Shown here in pieces: positions 17,373 to 26,236 of a stretch of DNA of 64,000 bases (position 1 is the stretch's first letter; each line of letters opens with the position of its first letter). The stretch comes from Henriciella algicola (GTDB taxonomy: Bacteria; Pseudomonadota; Alphaproteobacteria; Caulobacterales; Hyphomonadaceae): the NCBI RefSeq assembly GCF_003576245.1, contig NZ_QWGA01000008.1, forward strand, positions 310,001 to 374,000, given 5' to 3'. Position numbers and translations under genes: made by a program. Below the pieces are notes generated by a model. The model did not search any database. It was not told the DNA's origin and saw only the letters and a program-made list of their open reading frames with translations.

Positions 17373-18462
17373 TCGCCTCTCTCTCGACATTGTGCTTGCT
17401 CGCCAGACGTTCAGCCTGAAGGTGCGCGAAGACGTGGCGCTGGAAGGTGTGACGGCAGTGTTCGGACCGAGCGGTAGCGGCAAGACGACCCTGCTGAGGG
17501 CGATTGCCGGGCTGGAAGCGCAGGGCGAGGGCCGTATCGGCTTCGGAGAGACTGTCTGGCAGGACAGTGCCGCGGGCGTCTTCGTTCCGGCGCATCAGCG
17601 CGCTGTCGCTTACGTGTTTCAGGACGCGCGCCTCTTCAGCCACCTTGATGTTCAGGGCAATCTCGATTTTGCGGCGAAGCGAGCGCGCAAAGCGGGGCGA
17701 AGCCCGGATATGGGTGCAGCCATTGCTACCTTCGGCATCGAAGGACTGCTGGAGCGCCGCGCGGTCTCTCTATCCGGCGGCGAAAGCAGGCGGGTGGCAT
17801 TGGCGCGGGCGGTTCTTTCCTGTCCTGACCTCATGCTGCTAGATGAGCCGCTGACCGGCCTCGACAGGGCAGCACGTCGGGACATCCTGCCATTCCTGAA
17901 AAGCCTGCCAGAGCACTCGGGCTGCCCCGTCCTATATGTCAGCCATGACCTGGAAGAAGTGGCGGCGCTAGCATCCGGTATTGTCGTGATGGAGGCCGGG
18001 CGGGTGCTGGCGAACGGCCCGGTTGCCGAGATAGGCAGGAGCCTTGACCTCGGGCCGCTGTCTGAGGGCGCTGGGCCTGCGTCCTTGATCGAAGCGACGG
18101 TGGCGCGGATTGATGCCGATAGCGGCCTCATGGCGCTGGAGGCAGGTGGCGAAACTCTTCTTCTGCCAAATGTCGCTGGCGCGCGTCAGGGTGACAAGCT
18201 GCGCCTCTTCATCGATGCACGGGATGTCGCGATCGCCGTAGAGCGTCCGGGGCCGATGTCGATCCGGAATGTTCTACCTGCCCGTGTTGGCCGAATTGTC
18301 TCGAGCGATACGGCGGCGGACGCGCTGGTCGATCTCAAGATTGGCAGTGAGTTGATCCGCGCGCAGATCACGCGCCATGCCCTGTCAGAGCTGAAGCTTG
18401 AAACCGGCCAGCAGGTATTCGCCCTGATGAAGAGCGTCCGTCTGGCCGGTGATTTTCGCTAA
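17362..18462 (+). CDS. modC: molybdate ABC transporter ATP-binding protein
   Basis: ATPase of the ModABC importer, 366 residues, GTG start at 17362 inside the end of modB. Walker A is GPSGSGKT (~34-41), the signature is LSGGESRRVALARA, and Walker B is DLMLLDEPLTGLDRAARR. The C-terminal ~140 residues form a TOBE/Mop-like domain (e.g. SIRNVLPARVGRI, ELIRAQITRHALSELKL) that may sense molybdate. modA-modB-modC form one tight operon. Confidence 0.96.
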   Translation: MSADRLSLDIVLARQTFSLKVREDVALEGVTAVFGPSGSGKTTLLRAIAGLEAQGEGRIGFGETVWQDSAAGVFVPAHQRAVAYVFQDARLFSHLDVQGNLDFAAKRARKAGRSPDMGAAIATFGIEGLLERRAVSLSGGESRRVALARAVLSCPDLMLLDEPLTGLDRAARRDILPFLKSLPEHSGCPVLYVSHDLEEVAALASGIVVMEAGRVLANGPVAEIGRSLDLGPLSEGAGPASLIEATVARIDADSGLMALEAGGETLLLPNVAGARQGDKLRLFIDARDVAIAVERPGPMSIRNVLPARVGRIVSSDTAADALVDLKIGSELIRAQITRHALSELKLETGQQVFALMKSVRLAGDFR

Positions 18463-18466
18463 AGAG

Positions 18467-18706
18467 CTATTTCTTCTCGAGTGCTTCGACGCGCGCTTCG
18501 AGCGCCTCGACTTTCTCAAGTGCACTGATTGCGATGGCCCGAAGAGCCTCGACTTCGTCACGCTCGACAAGGTCCATGTCCGCGATGAATTCGCGCACAC
18601 GCGACTGAACGGCGGTGCGCGCCTCTTCGCCTGCAGAGCGGGCGGCGCCCATGGCGCCTGTCATCAGACCTGCGAGATCATCAAGCAGTGGATTTGTATT
18701 GGCCAT
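18467..18706 (-). CDS. ubiK: UbiK-family ubiquinone biosynthesis accessory factor (BMFP domain)
   Basis: 79 residues, mostly helical. The N-terminal NPLLDDLAGLMTGAMGAARS is the BMFP signature, followed by a C-terminal coiled coil (EALRAIAISALEKVEALEAR). Family members form trimers that bind membranes and help the aerobic ubiquinone complex (UbiJ-UbiK in E. coli). The stop faces modC 4 bp away. Upstream, divergently, is lgt; ubiK-lgt proximity is common in alphaproteobacteria. Confidence 0.85.
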   Translation of the reverse strand: MANTNPLLDDLAGLMTGAMGAARSAGEEARTAVQSRVREFIADMDLVERDEVEALRAIAISALEKVEALEARVEALEKK

Positions 18707-18794
18707 GCGGTTACTCCTTGCCGCGACTAAGGGGAGAGACTAGCCGGTATCGGTCAACAGATAGGCGACGCCGCGCGACGGGAAAAGGCAGGCA

Positions 18795-19742
18795 ATGCAC
18801 GCACTCTATACAGCAGCGCTCAGTTTTCCGGAGTTCAATCCGGCGCTTGTCGAGATTGGAAGCTTTCCGATCCGCTGGTACGCCCTGGCTTATATCGCCG
18901 GTCTGGTCCTTGGCTGGCGCTATGCCGTGATGCTTGTGAAGCGCGAACGCCTCTGGGGCGGAACGAGCCCGGCAACGCCCGACGATATCGATGATATCCT
19001 GTTCTATGTGACGCTGGGCGTCATCCTTGGCGGGCGTATTGGTTACATCCTATTCTATCAGCTGCCCTTCCAGTTCGAGACGGTGCAGCGCGACCCGTGG
19101 AGCCTGCTGCGCATCTGGGAAGGCGGCATGTCCTTCCATGGCGGCCTGCTCGGCGTTGCGATTGCCATTCTGATCTCGGCAAAGATGCGCGGCGTGAAAC
19201 TGCTGCCGCTTGCCGACATCGCGGGCGCTGTCGCGCCGATCGGCATCTTCTTCGGGCGCTGCGCGAACTTCATCAATGCAGAGCTCTATGGCCGGCACAC
19301 CAATGCGTCGGTCGGCATGGTCTTTCCGGAAGCCAATACGGGCGGCACGCCGTCAGCCTATGACTGGCAGTCCAATGAGTGGATTTATTGCCGCGACCAG
19401 AACCCGGCCTTCCGTCTGTGTGAGCCGGAAATGCCGCGCCACCCTAGCCAGCTCTACGAGGCTTTCCTCGAAGGCCTGCTGCCATTCCTCGTCATCTCAT
19501 TCCTGATCTGGAAGTTCGATCTCCTGAAGCGGCGCGGCCTCGCGGCTGGCATGTTTCTGCTCTTCTATGCGGCGGGTCGCACGATCTCCGAACAGTTCCG
19601 GGAGCCTGATAGCTTCACCATGGGCGTGCTGCCTGACTTCATCACGATGGGGCAGTTGCTGTCGCTGCCCATGTGGATCGGCGGGGCGTTCCTCGTCTGG
19701 CACGGCCTTAGCAAACCGCCGGCTGGCGCTGCGAGGGCATGA
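18795..19742 (+). CDS. lgt: prolipoprotein diacylglyceryl transferase
   Basis: First step of lipoprotein maturation: transfers diacylglycerol from phosphatidylglycerol to the lipobox Cys, in the inner membrane. 315 residues with about seven membrane segments, the essential RIWEGGMSFHGGLLG region and the Lgt signature GIFFGRCANFINAELYGRHT, then RHPSQLYEAFLEG. It serves the lipoproteins encoded in this window (modA, 42234, 49172, 56607, 59073). Its stop overlaps midA by 4 bp. Confidence 0.97.
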   Translation: MHALYTAALSFPEFNPALVEIGSFPIRWYALAYIAGLVLGWRYAVMLVKRERLWGGTSPATPDDIDDILFYVTLGVILGGRIGYILFYQLPFQFETVQRDPWSLLRIWEGGMSFHGGLLGVAIAILISAKMRGVKLLPLADIAGAVAPIGIFFGRCANFINAELYGRHTNASVGMVFPEANTGGTPSAYDWQSNEWIYCRDQNPAFRLCEPEMPRHPSQLYEAFLEGLLPFLVISFLIWKFDLLKRRGLAAGMFLLFYAAGRTISEQFREPDSFTMGVLPDFITMGQLLSLPMWIGGAFLVWHGLSKPPAGAARA

Positions 19743-20788
19743 CGGGACTGAAGGCAAAGCTGAAGACGCTGATCGAGGCGGGCGGGCCGCTGCCCGTGTC
19801 GGCCTATATGAATACCTGCCTGCATGACCCGGAATTTGGCTATTACGCCACACGGCCGGGCATTGGCCGCGACTTCATTACGGCGCCAGAGATCAGCCAG
19901 GTGTTCGGCGAGTTGCTGGGCCTCTGGAGCCTGCATGAATGGCAGGCGCTTGGCGGACCAGATCCGTTCGACCTGATCGAGGTCGGCGCTGGCCGTGGCA
20001 CGATGATGGACGACATGATGCGGGCGATCGCCAGTGTCGGCGGGGGCGAGCGTTTTCGGCTGTCCATCAGCGAGGCAAGCCCGGTCTATGCGGCCGCCCA
20101 GAAAGCACGGCTCTCAGAGTTTCACCCCGACTTCCTTGGCGCCTTCGAGACGCTGGGTGAGCGGCCTTTTCTGCTTGTTGCCAATGAGTGGCTCGACTGC
20201 CTGCCTGCGCGCCAGTTCGTCAAGGGCGGCGAAGGCTGGCTGGAGCGGGTCGTCGGCCTGACAGACGCGGGCGACCTCACTTTCGGCCTTGCGACGGACA
20301 AGGTGGAGAAGCTGTCGGGTGAGCCAGCAGAGGGCCAGACCTCAATTGAGGTGCAGCCGGCGCTCGATACGCTTTGCGAAACGCTGGCGAACGCCTTTGC
20401 CCGCGCGCCGGGACGGGCGCTGCTGATCGATTATGGGCCTGCAGGCAGTGCGCCCGGAGATACGCTGCGCGCCTTCAAGGATGGGGCGCAGGTCGGGCCT
20501 CTCGACATGCCGGGGGAGAGCGACCTCACCGTCGATGTGGACTTTGCGCGGCTGGCCCGTCTGGCAGAGAAGCGCGGGCTTGAAGTGTCTGGCCCGGTCG
20601 AGCAGGGGCCGTTCCTGATGGCGCTTGGCGCAGAGGCGCGGATGCAGACGCTTATCAAGGCCAATCCGAACCGCGCTGAACAGATCTATGAAGGCGTGAA
20701 GAGGCTCGTCGATCCAGCTGAACTGGGAAGCCGGTTCAAGGTGATCTGCCTCAGCGCGCCGGGCCTTCCGCCGCCAGCAGGCTTCTAG
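19739..20788 (+). CDS. MidA/NDUFAF7-family SAM-dependent methyltransferase
   Basis: 349 residues of the DUF185/MidA family; the mitochondrial homologue NDUFAF7 methylates an arginine of a complex I subunit, so an assembly role in respiration is likely. Visible are the family start SAYMNTCLHDPEFGYYAT, ITAPEISQVFGELLGLW, the SAM-binding LIEVGAGRGTMMDDMMRA, and LLVANEWLDCLPARQF. It is translationally coupled to lgt, and its stop overlaps by 4 bp the end of the converging histidine-kinase gene. Confidence 0.92.
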   Translation: MTGLKAKLKTLIEAGGPLPVSAYMNTCLHDPEFGYYATRPGIGRDFITAPEISQVFGELLGLWSLHEWQALGGPDPFDLIEVGAGRGTMMDDMMRAIASVGGGERFRLSISEASPVYAAAQKARLSEFHPDFLGAFETLGERPFLLVANEWLDCLPARQFVKGGEGWLERVVGLTDAGDLTFGLATDKVEKLSGEPAEGQTSIEVQPALDTLCETLANAFARAPGRALLIDYGPAGSAPGDTLRAFKDGAQVGPLDMPGESDLTVDVDFARLARLAEKRGLEVSGPVEQGPFLMALGAEARMQTLIKANPNRAEQIYEGVKRLVDPAELGSRFKVICLSAPGLPPPAGF

Positions 20789-22098
20789 GCAGGCAGACGC
20801 AGGCGCACCCGCAGGCCGCCAAGCGGGCTTTCCTCAAGCCGGATATCGCCGCCATGCTGGCGGGCCGTGTCACGCGCGATGGAAAGACCAAGGCCAGTAC
20901 CGGGCACATTCTGGTTTCGCGAGTCATCGAGGCGGTGGAAAGGCTTGAAGGCTTCCTCGCGCTTTTCCTCAGGGATGCCGGGGCCGTCATCATCGACAAT
21001 CAGTTCGGCCATATGCGGGCCTTCGATGACCTCGATCTCCACCTTCTCAGCAAAGCCCTGGGCATTGGAGATGAGGTTTGAAACGGCGCGCCGGATCAGC
21101 CCCTGTCGCGCGATGATCGTGACAGGCGTCGTTGCGCGGATGTGCGCCTGCCCGCCAAGGGCGGCCACGATCTCGTCGACCAGTTCGTCGAACCGGAAGG
21201 TGGCCGACTGTTCGCCTTCCTTGCCGCTCGCAAAGGCAAGGTACTCGTCCAGCATGACCGACATTTCCTGAAGGTCCTGACGGGCGTCCTGTATCTCCGG
21301 CGTGTCGTCCATCATGGCGAGTTGCAGCTTCAGCCGCGTTAGCGGTGTGCGCAGGTCATGGCTGATGCCGGCCAGCATTGTGGTGCGTTCTTCGGCGAAG
21401 GTCGTGAGGCGAGTGCGCATATCCATCACGGCGCGAGCGGCGTCACGGATCTCGGTTGCGCCAGATGGGCGGTAATTGCCGGCATCGCGGCCCCGGCCAT
21501 AGGCCTTCGCCGCCTCGGTCAGCTTCAAGATCGAGCGGACCTGATTGCGCAGGAAGCCAAGGGCGAGGGCGATCAGGATGCCCGTGGCACCGATGACCCA
21601 GACGATGAAGATGTGGCCTGTGGTCGAGAACGTCCGGTCGCGTTCTGCAAGGAAGCGCAGGACATCGTCGCCGTCCTGCACGCGGATCTCGACCGTTTCG
21701 CCATAGCCGGAAATGTCAAACCAGAAAGGCTGGTCGAGCGACACGTCGAGCTCTCGCGAAAGAATGTCGTCGAGCGCGGAGAAGAAGAGTTCTTTCTGTT
21801 CGGTTGGCAGCGTCTCATTCTCAAGCACGGTGACGTCGAGCTGCATCGCTTCGCGCGCATCATCGCGCAGCATGTCGAACTGGCCGGGATACCTGTCGCG
21901 CAGGCCAACCATGAACTCGATCTCGCTCGCCATGGTCTGGCTCAGCTTGCGCGAGGTGTGGCGCCAGTGGCTGTCATAGAAGATGTAGGTCACCGCGCTT
22001 AGCAGCAGGATCACCGGCAGGATTACCATAAGCACCGACCGCGGATAGAGCCCGCGGGGCGTAAAGTCTCTTAAGCGAAGGCGAGGGAGGCGGGACAT
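20785..22098 (-). CDS. EnvZ-type sensor histidine kinase
   Basis: About 437 residues from the ATG at 22098; a TTG at 22107 is in frame. A membrane segment near residues 22-42, a periplasmic loop (~45-160), a second membrane segment (~165-190) and a HAMP region precede the phospho-acceptor box AGISHDLRTPLTRLKLQL. The ATP-binding boxes VSNLISNAQGFA, DDDGPGIP and GTGLGLSIARDTA follow. The C-terminal stop abuts midA. It is the last gene of a MarR-response regulator-kinase operon; the signal is unknown. Confidence 0.9.
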   Translation of the reverse strand: MSRLPRLRLRDFTPRGLYPRSVLMVILPVILLLSAVTYIFYDSHWRHTSRKLSQTMASEIEFMVGLRDRYPGQFDMLRDDAREAMQLDVTVLENETLPTEQKELFFSALDDILSRELDVSLDQPFWFDISGYGETVEIRVQDGDDVLRFLAERDRTFSTTGHIFIVWVIGATGILIALALGFLRNQVRSILKLTEAAKAYGRGRDAGNYRPSGATEIRDAARAVMDMRTRLTTFAEERTTMLAGISHDLRTPLTRLKLQLAMMDDTPEIQDARQDLQEMSVMLDEYLAFASGKEGEQSATFRFDELVDEIVAALGGQAHIRATTPVTIIARQGLIRRAVSNLISNAQGFAEKVEIEVIEGPHMAELIVDDDGPGIPEEKREEAFKPFHRLDDSRNQNVPGTGLGLSIARDTARQHGGDIRLEESPLGGLRVRLRLPA

Positions 22099-22154
22099 CA
22101 GCTGCAAGCCTTAGCGGCGGGCGGGCAATTGGCAAAGCGGCACATGTAAGCCGG

Positions 22155-22832
22155 TCAGTCAGGCATCAGGCGGTAGCCAATGCCGCGAACAGTCTGGATG
22201 TGGATTGGCTGGCGAGGGTCAGGTTCGATCTTGCGGCGAAGGCGTGTCACCTGGACGTCGATTGAGCGCTCGGTGCTGTTGGGTGACTTCGACGCCAGCT
22301 CCTCGCGGCTGACCGGTTCGCCCGCTTTGGCGGCGAGCATGGAGAGAAGCTGCAGCTCTGCCTCAGTGAGGCGGACACGCCGGGCACCGGAAGTCAGCTC
22401 CTGGTGCTTTGCATTGAAGACGAGGCCCGACATCTCGATTTCCTCAGGCGGCGGCTCGACATGGGTGCGCCGCAGGATGGCGCTGATGCGAAGGAGTAGT
22501 TCTTCAGGTTCAAACGGCTTGGAGAGATAGTCGTCCGCGCCAGCTTTCAGCCCTTCGATCCGGTCGCCTGTCTCTCCTTTCGCCGTTAGCAGCAGGACCG
22601 GGACGCGCTTGCCAGAGCTGCGGAGGCTCGCCAGCAGCTCTAGTCCTGTCTCCCCCGGCATCATGATGTCGAGAATGGCGAGATCGAAGTCGAACGTCGT
22701 CATCAGCTTGCGTGCGCTCGCAGCGTCGGCGGCAGCGGTGACCCGGAAGCTGTTGCGGGTGAGGTACTTCTTCAGAAGGTCGCGAATGCGGTTGTCGTCA
22801 TCGACGACGAGAATGTGTTGGGCCTCACTCAT
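22155..22832 (-). CDS. OmpR/PhoB-family response regulator
   Basis: 225 residues. A receiver domain (~1-120) has the acidic pair HILVVDDDNRIRDLL, the phospho-acceptor Asp in LAILDIMMPGETG, and KPFEPEELL. The C-terminal winged helix (~130-225) has VRLTEAELQLLSMLAAKAGE and RSIDVQVTRLRRKIEPDP. It forms the cognate pair with the downstream kinase (57 bp) and overlaps the upstream MarR gene by 4 bp. The MarR-OmpR order matches the PetP-PetR pair required for cytochrome bc1 in Rhodobacter; identity with that system is inferred from order. Confidence 0.92.
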   Translation of the reverse strand: MSEAQHILVVDDDNRIRDLLKKYLTRNSFRVTAAADAASARKLMTTFDFDLAILDIMMPGETGLELLASLRSSGKRVPVLLLTAKGETGDRIEGLKAGADDYLSKPFEPEELLLRISAILRRTHVEPPPEEIEMSGLVFNAKHQELTSGARRVRLTEAELQLLSMLAAKAGEPVSREELASKSPNSTERSIDVQVTRLRRKIEPDPRQPIHIQTVRGIGYRLMPD

Positions 22833-23305
22833 TGGGTCAGGGCCTCCAGAACGGCGCGGGTGCCGGATACGGCGTTGGCGCCAGCGTCGCGGTATGCTTC
22901 GCGCAGGGCAGAGCGCAACTTGTCCACAAGCGGACGCAGCATCTGTTCGCCCTCAGCAGACAGGGTCAGCCGGCGGCGCCGGGCATCGCGGCCACCTTGT
23001 GTTTTTACGACAAGGTTCTTCTTGTCGAGCTCCCCCAGAAGCCGCGCAATTGTCGGCGTTGTCGCGCCCATCTTGTCGCGCAGTTCCGTCACTGTCAGGC
23101 CAGGTTCAAAGCGGATCGTCATGAGAAGCCGCAGCCCTGATGCGTTGAGGCCTGTCTGGCGCTGCGCCTTGCGCGTGATGTCGCTGATAATGCGCTCACT
23201 GGCGAGCAGGAGTGCAATACCGCTATCGAGCTCTTCCTCCCTGAGAAAAAGCCGCGGATCGACACGAGCGCTTTCGCCTGTCTTCTGGTTGACTTCGGAT
23301 GCCAC
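22829..23305 (-). CDS. MarR-family transcriptional regulator (PetP-like)
   Basis: 158 residues from a GTG at 23305. The winged helix is LTVTELRDKMGATTPTIARL with the wing VKTQGGRDARRRRLTLSAEG, flanked by dimerisation helices. It is the first gene of the regulator-kinase operon and is divergent from ilvE with only 53 bp between starts. It could control both directions. Ligand unknown. Confidence 0.85.
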   Translation of the reverse strand: MASEVNQKTGESARVDPRLFLREEELDSGIALLLASERIISDITRKAQRQTGLNASGLRLLMTIRFEPGLTVTELRDKMGATTPTIARLLGELDKKNLVVKTQGGRDARRRRLTLSAEGEQMLRPLVDKLRSALREAYRDAGANAVSGTRAVLEALTQ

Positions 23306-23358
23306 AGTCTGAGAATGGAGCCTCTTTCGAGTATAAGTTCAAGCAAGGACAAGAAATA

Positions 23359-24249
23359 ATGGCCGACGCCTCCACACCGTATCACGACCGCGATGGATAC
23401 ATCTGGATGGACGGCGAATTCGTACCGTGGCGTGAGACGACGATTCATGTCCTGACCCACGGCCTACACTATGCGTCGTCCGTATTCGAGGGTGAGCGTG
23501 CCTATGGCGGCCATATCTTCGAATCGCGCCGGCACACTGAACGTCTTCACCGGTCCGCCAACATCCTCGGCTTTGAGCTTCCTTACACGGTCGATGAGAT
23601 CGAGAAAGCCAAGCACGAGACGCTGGCGAAATCCGGTCTTGAGAATGCCTATGTGCGCGCCTTTGCGTGGCGCGGCTCAGAGATGATGGGCGTCTCGGCC
23701 CAGAACAACAAGATCCACGTCGCGATCGCTGTCTGGCACTGGGGCGACTATTTTGCCGACAAGATGAAGGGCATTGCGATGACGCATGCCCAGTGGCGCC
23801 GCCCGGACCCGAAGACAGCCCCATGCGAAGCCAAAGCGGCTGGTCTTTACATGATCTGCACCCTGTCCAAGCACGCCGCAGAGAAAGACGGGTTCGCCGA
23901 TGCGCTGATGCTCGACTATCGCGGCCATGTGGCAGAGGCGACGGGCGCGAACATCTTCTTCCTGCAGGACGGCGCGCTGCACACGCCAACGCCTGACTGC
24001 TTTCTGAATGGCATTACGCGCCAGACGGCGATCAAGCTGGCCAAGGCGCGCCAGATCGAGATCGTTGAGCGGACCATCATGCCGGATGAGCTGAAGAATT
24101 TCTCCGAATGCTTCATCACGGGCACCGCCGCCGAGATCACGCCGGTTCGCCAGATTGGCGATGTGAAATACAAGCCGGGCAGCGTCACCGAGGCGCTTGT
24201 CACGGATTACTCCGATCTCGTGAACGGCAAGATCAAGATGCCGGCCTAG
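23359..24249 (+). CDS. ilvE: branched-chain amino acid aminotransferase
   Basis: Class IV PLP aminotransferase making leucine, isoleucine and valine from their 2-keto acids. The start MADASTPYHDRDGYIWMDGE is the ATG at 23359 with AGGAC about 9 bases upstream; an earlier in-frame start at 23299 lies in the MarR region. 296 residues. It shows THGLHYASSVFEGERAYGG, the probable PLP lysine in CEAKAAGLYMICTLSKHAA, and GHVAEATGANIFFLQDG plus FLNGITRQTAIKLAK. Its end overlaps the converging PP2C gene by 4 bp. Confidence 0.93.
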   Translation: MADASTPYHDRDGYIWMDGEFVPWRETTIHVLTHGLHYASSVFEGERAYGGHIFESRRHTERLHRSANILGFELPYTVDEIEKAKHETLAKSGLENAYVRAFAWRGSEMMGVSAQNNKIHVAIAVWHWGDYFADKMKGIAMTHAQWRRPDPKTAPCEAKAAGLYMICTLSKHAAEKDGFADALMLDYRGHVAEATGANIFFLQDGALHTPTPDCFLNGITRQTAIKLAKARQIEIVERTIMPDELKNFSECFITGTAAEITPVRQIGDVKYKPGSVTEALVTDYSDLVNGKIKMPA

Positions 24250-25142
24250 GCCACTTCGCCTGAAGGTGCGTCTGAAGCTTCCAGACGCACCAGCACGGCG
24301 CTCGCATCGTCTTCCTGCTTCACGCGCGGCGCGGCCGTGCGGTCCGGGTCGCCTGCCTCGAGCGCACGCAATTCTTCATAGAGCGGATCGAGCCCGCGCT
24401 GGAGCGCTGCGTCGAGCAGCCTTTCGGGCGTATAGGCGTGGAAGTGGTCGATCAGCCGCGCAAAGCCGTCTGTCATCATCAACAGGTCCGCAGGGCTGCG
24501 CAGGCACAGCGTGCATTCGGTAATGTGGCTTGCCGCCTCTGGCGCAATCGAGAAAACCCAATAGCCATCGGGCTTGTTCATGCGGCTACGCTGTTGCTGC
24601 AGGAAGGCGCGCAGCTCGTCTTGAGCTGTCTCGCTTTCATCGCCGTGAAAGGCAGCAAAGCGGTCCAGCATATGCGCATCGCCGCCGCTGGAGAGGTCGC
24701 CGATAATGTGAAGCAGTCCGGTCGCCTCGCGCACGATCGCGCTGCAATCGCCAAGGCCGGAAAAGCGGATATGGACGCGGTGGCCGCTCTGTTCCCAGCC
24801 GCAATAGAGCGCGGCGGCGGACGGAATGGCGAAGTCAGGCACGGTGGAGGGGGATGCCTGCAGCAGGTAGTCGTCGCGCACCCGTCCGATGATGCGCCGA
24901 AGGGCGACGCGGATCGGCTCGGACGTCTGGGGCAATTCAGCGAAATGCGTGTCGAGCTGGGCAGCCAGCCAAGCGGCATCGCTGCCTTCAGTACTGACAT
25001 AGGTCTGGTCGCTGACCCCGGTTGCCCCATCAATCACCCAGGCATGCCCTCGCGATGCGCCCTCAGCACCGTTGGCGCGGTCATCATTGGGCGAGATTCC
25101 GCCCGCGCGGGATAGGGATTGAATGAAGTCGAGGGCCGCCAT
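24246..25142 (-). CDS. PP2C-like serine/threonine phosphatase
   Basis: 298 residues with degenerate but complete PP2C metal-binding positions: VIDGATGVSD, FSGLGDCSAIVREATGL, LLMMTDGFARLIDHFHAY, and KQEDDASAVLVRL at the C terminus. Thr and Cys replace the usual SDG and GDS residues, but the Asp ligands remain. Family members dephosphorylate Ser/Thr proteins. No Ser/Thr kinase or FHA protein is encoded nearby, so its partner is unknown. Confidence 0.75.
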   Translation of the reverse strand: MAALDFIQSLSRAGGISPNDDRANGAEGASRGHAWVIDGATGVSDQTYVSTEGSDAAWLAAQLDTHFAELPQTSEPIRVALRRIIGRVRDDYLLQASPSTVPDFAIPSAAALYCGWEQSGHRVHIRFSGLGDCSAIVREATGLLHIIGDLSSGGDAHMLDRFAAFHGDESETAQDELRAFLQQQRSRMNKPDGYWVFSIAPEAASHITECTLCLRSPADLLMMTDGFARLIDHFHAYTPERLLDAALQRGLDPLYEELRALEAGDPDRTAAPRVKQEDDASAVLVRLEASDAPSGEVA

Positions 25143-25255
25143 GATTCGCGTATGACGCGATTCTTCGACAGATTTACGTCTGAGACGTGAAGGTTTTCTG
25201 TCACGGCCGACGGGGCGCCGTTTTGGTCAGCGCGTGCTGATGTGTTAGGCTTGGG

Positions 25256-25450
25256 GTGCGAGAGAGGGAGTTAGCTATCCGACAGAAAGCGAAATCAACG
25301 CCGCGCGCACAGGGCGCCTTGAAGCGTCTGCAGACCATCAGGGCGGTCTATGATGCGCCTGATCGCGTCCGACGTAAATTCGGGCTGAAGCGTCGCCGCC
25401 TCAGCCCGAGTCAGAAATTGATCAGAATGTTTAGCCGATCATTCGGCTGA
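25256..25450 (+). CDS. possible small basic protein
   Basis: 64 codons from a GTG at 25256, rich in Arg and Lys (e.g. DRVRRKFGLKRRRLSPSQKL), ending FSRSFG. GAGAGGGAG lies inside the start of the frame rather than before it, so the true start is unclear. It fills the only coding-like stretch between the PP2C gene and the peroxiredoxin. It is not a family I recognise and may not be expressed. Confidence 0.3.
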   Translation: MRERELAIRQKAKSTPRAQGALKRLQTIRAVYDAPDRVRRKFGLKRRRLSPSQKLIRMFSRSFG

Positions 25451-25477
25451 CGGCATCACGGCCAGCCCAGGTCCGGT

Positions 25478-26113
25478 TTACTTGTTCGGCTGCGCCGTGG
25501 TGCGCAGATAGGGCTTGATCGTCTTGTAACCCTTCGGGAACATCTTGTCGGCGTCCTCATTGGACACGCTCGGCACAATGATCACGTCTTCACCATCCTG
25601 CCAGTTCACTGGCGTTGCGACCTTGTAGCCGTCGGTGAGCTGAAGCGAGTCGATCAGGCGCAGGATCTCATCAAAGTTACGACCGGCGCTAGGCGGATAG
25701 ATGATCGAGGCGCGGATCTTCTTCTTCGGGTCGATCACATAGACAGCGCGCACCGTCACTTTCGCATCCGCATTCGGATGGATCATGTTGTACAGCGTCG
25801 CGATCTTCCTGTCCGGGTCGGCGATAAGGGGAAATTCCACTTTCGCGCCCTGGGTTTCCTCGACATCCTTGATCCACTCCTTGTGATCCTCAAGGCTGTC
25901 TGCAGAAATGACGATCGCCTTTGCGCCGCGCGCAGCCAGCTTGTCTTTCAGCTTAGCCGTATAGCCGATCTCCGTCGTGCAGACCGGGGTGAAGTCTGCC
26001 GGGTGGGAGAAGAAGACAACCCAGTCATCCCCGATCCAGTCGTGGAAGCTGATATTGCCTTCGGTCGTTTCGGCGTCGAAATCGGGTGCTGTATCACCTA
26101 GCAGAAGGCTCAT
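25478..26113 (-). CDS. 1-Cys peroxiredoxin (Prx6-type)
   Basis: 211 residues. Reduces peroxides through the peroxidatic Cys in SHPADFTPVCTTEIGYTAKL (PxxxTxxC motif). The length and the long C-terminal extension (PVNWQDGEDVIIVPSV, then MFPKGYKTIKPYLR) match the 1-Cys Prx6 group, which lacks a resolving Cys in the usual position. Stand-alone gene; the gap to sixA (26114-26236) is partly A+T-rich and probably holds its promoter. Confidence 0.95.
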   Translation of the reverse strand: MSLLLGDTAPDFDAETTEGNISFHDWIGDDWVVFFSHPADFTPVCTTEIGYTAKLKDKLAARGAKAIVISADSLEDHKEWIKDVEETQGAKVEFPLIADPDRKIATLYNMIHPNADAKVTVRAVYVIDPKKKIRASIIYPPSAGRNFDEILRLIDSLQLTDGYKVATPVNWQDGEDVIIVPSVSNEDADKMFPKGYKTIKPYLRTTAQPNK

Positions 26114-26236
26114 GGCATTCTCCGTTGATTGCTATATCTTCGCCACACAAATTGGCGTCGACGGGCTGGAGGACAAGTTCAGGGTGCTGATTTCGGTCTT
26201 TAATTTTACTAAGGCCAAGCTGGCCGTCGAGCACGC

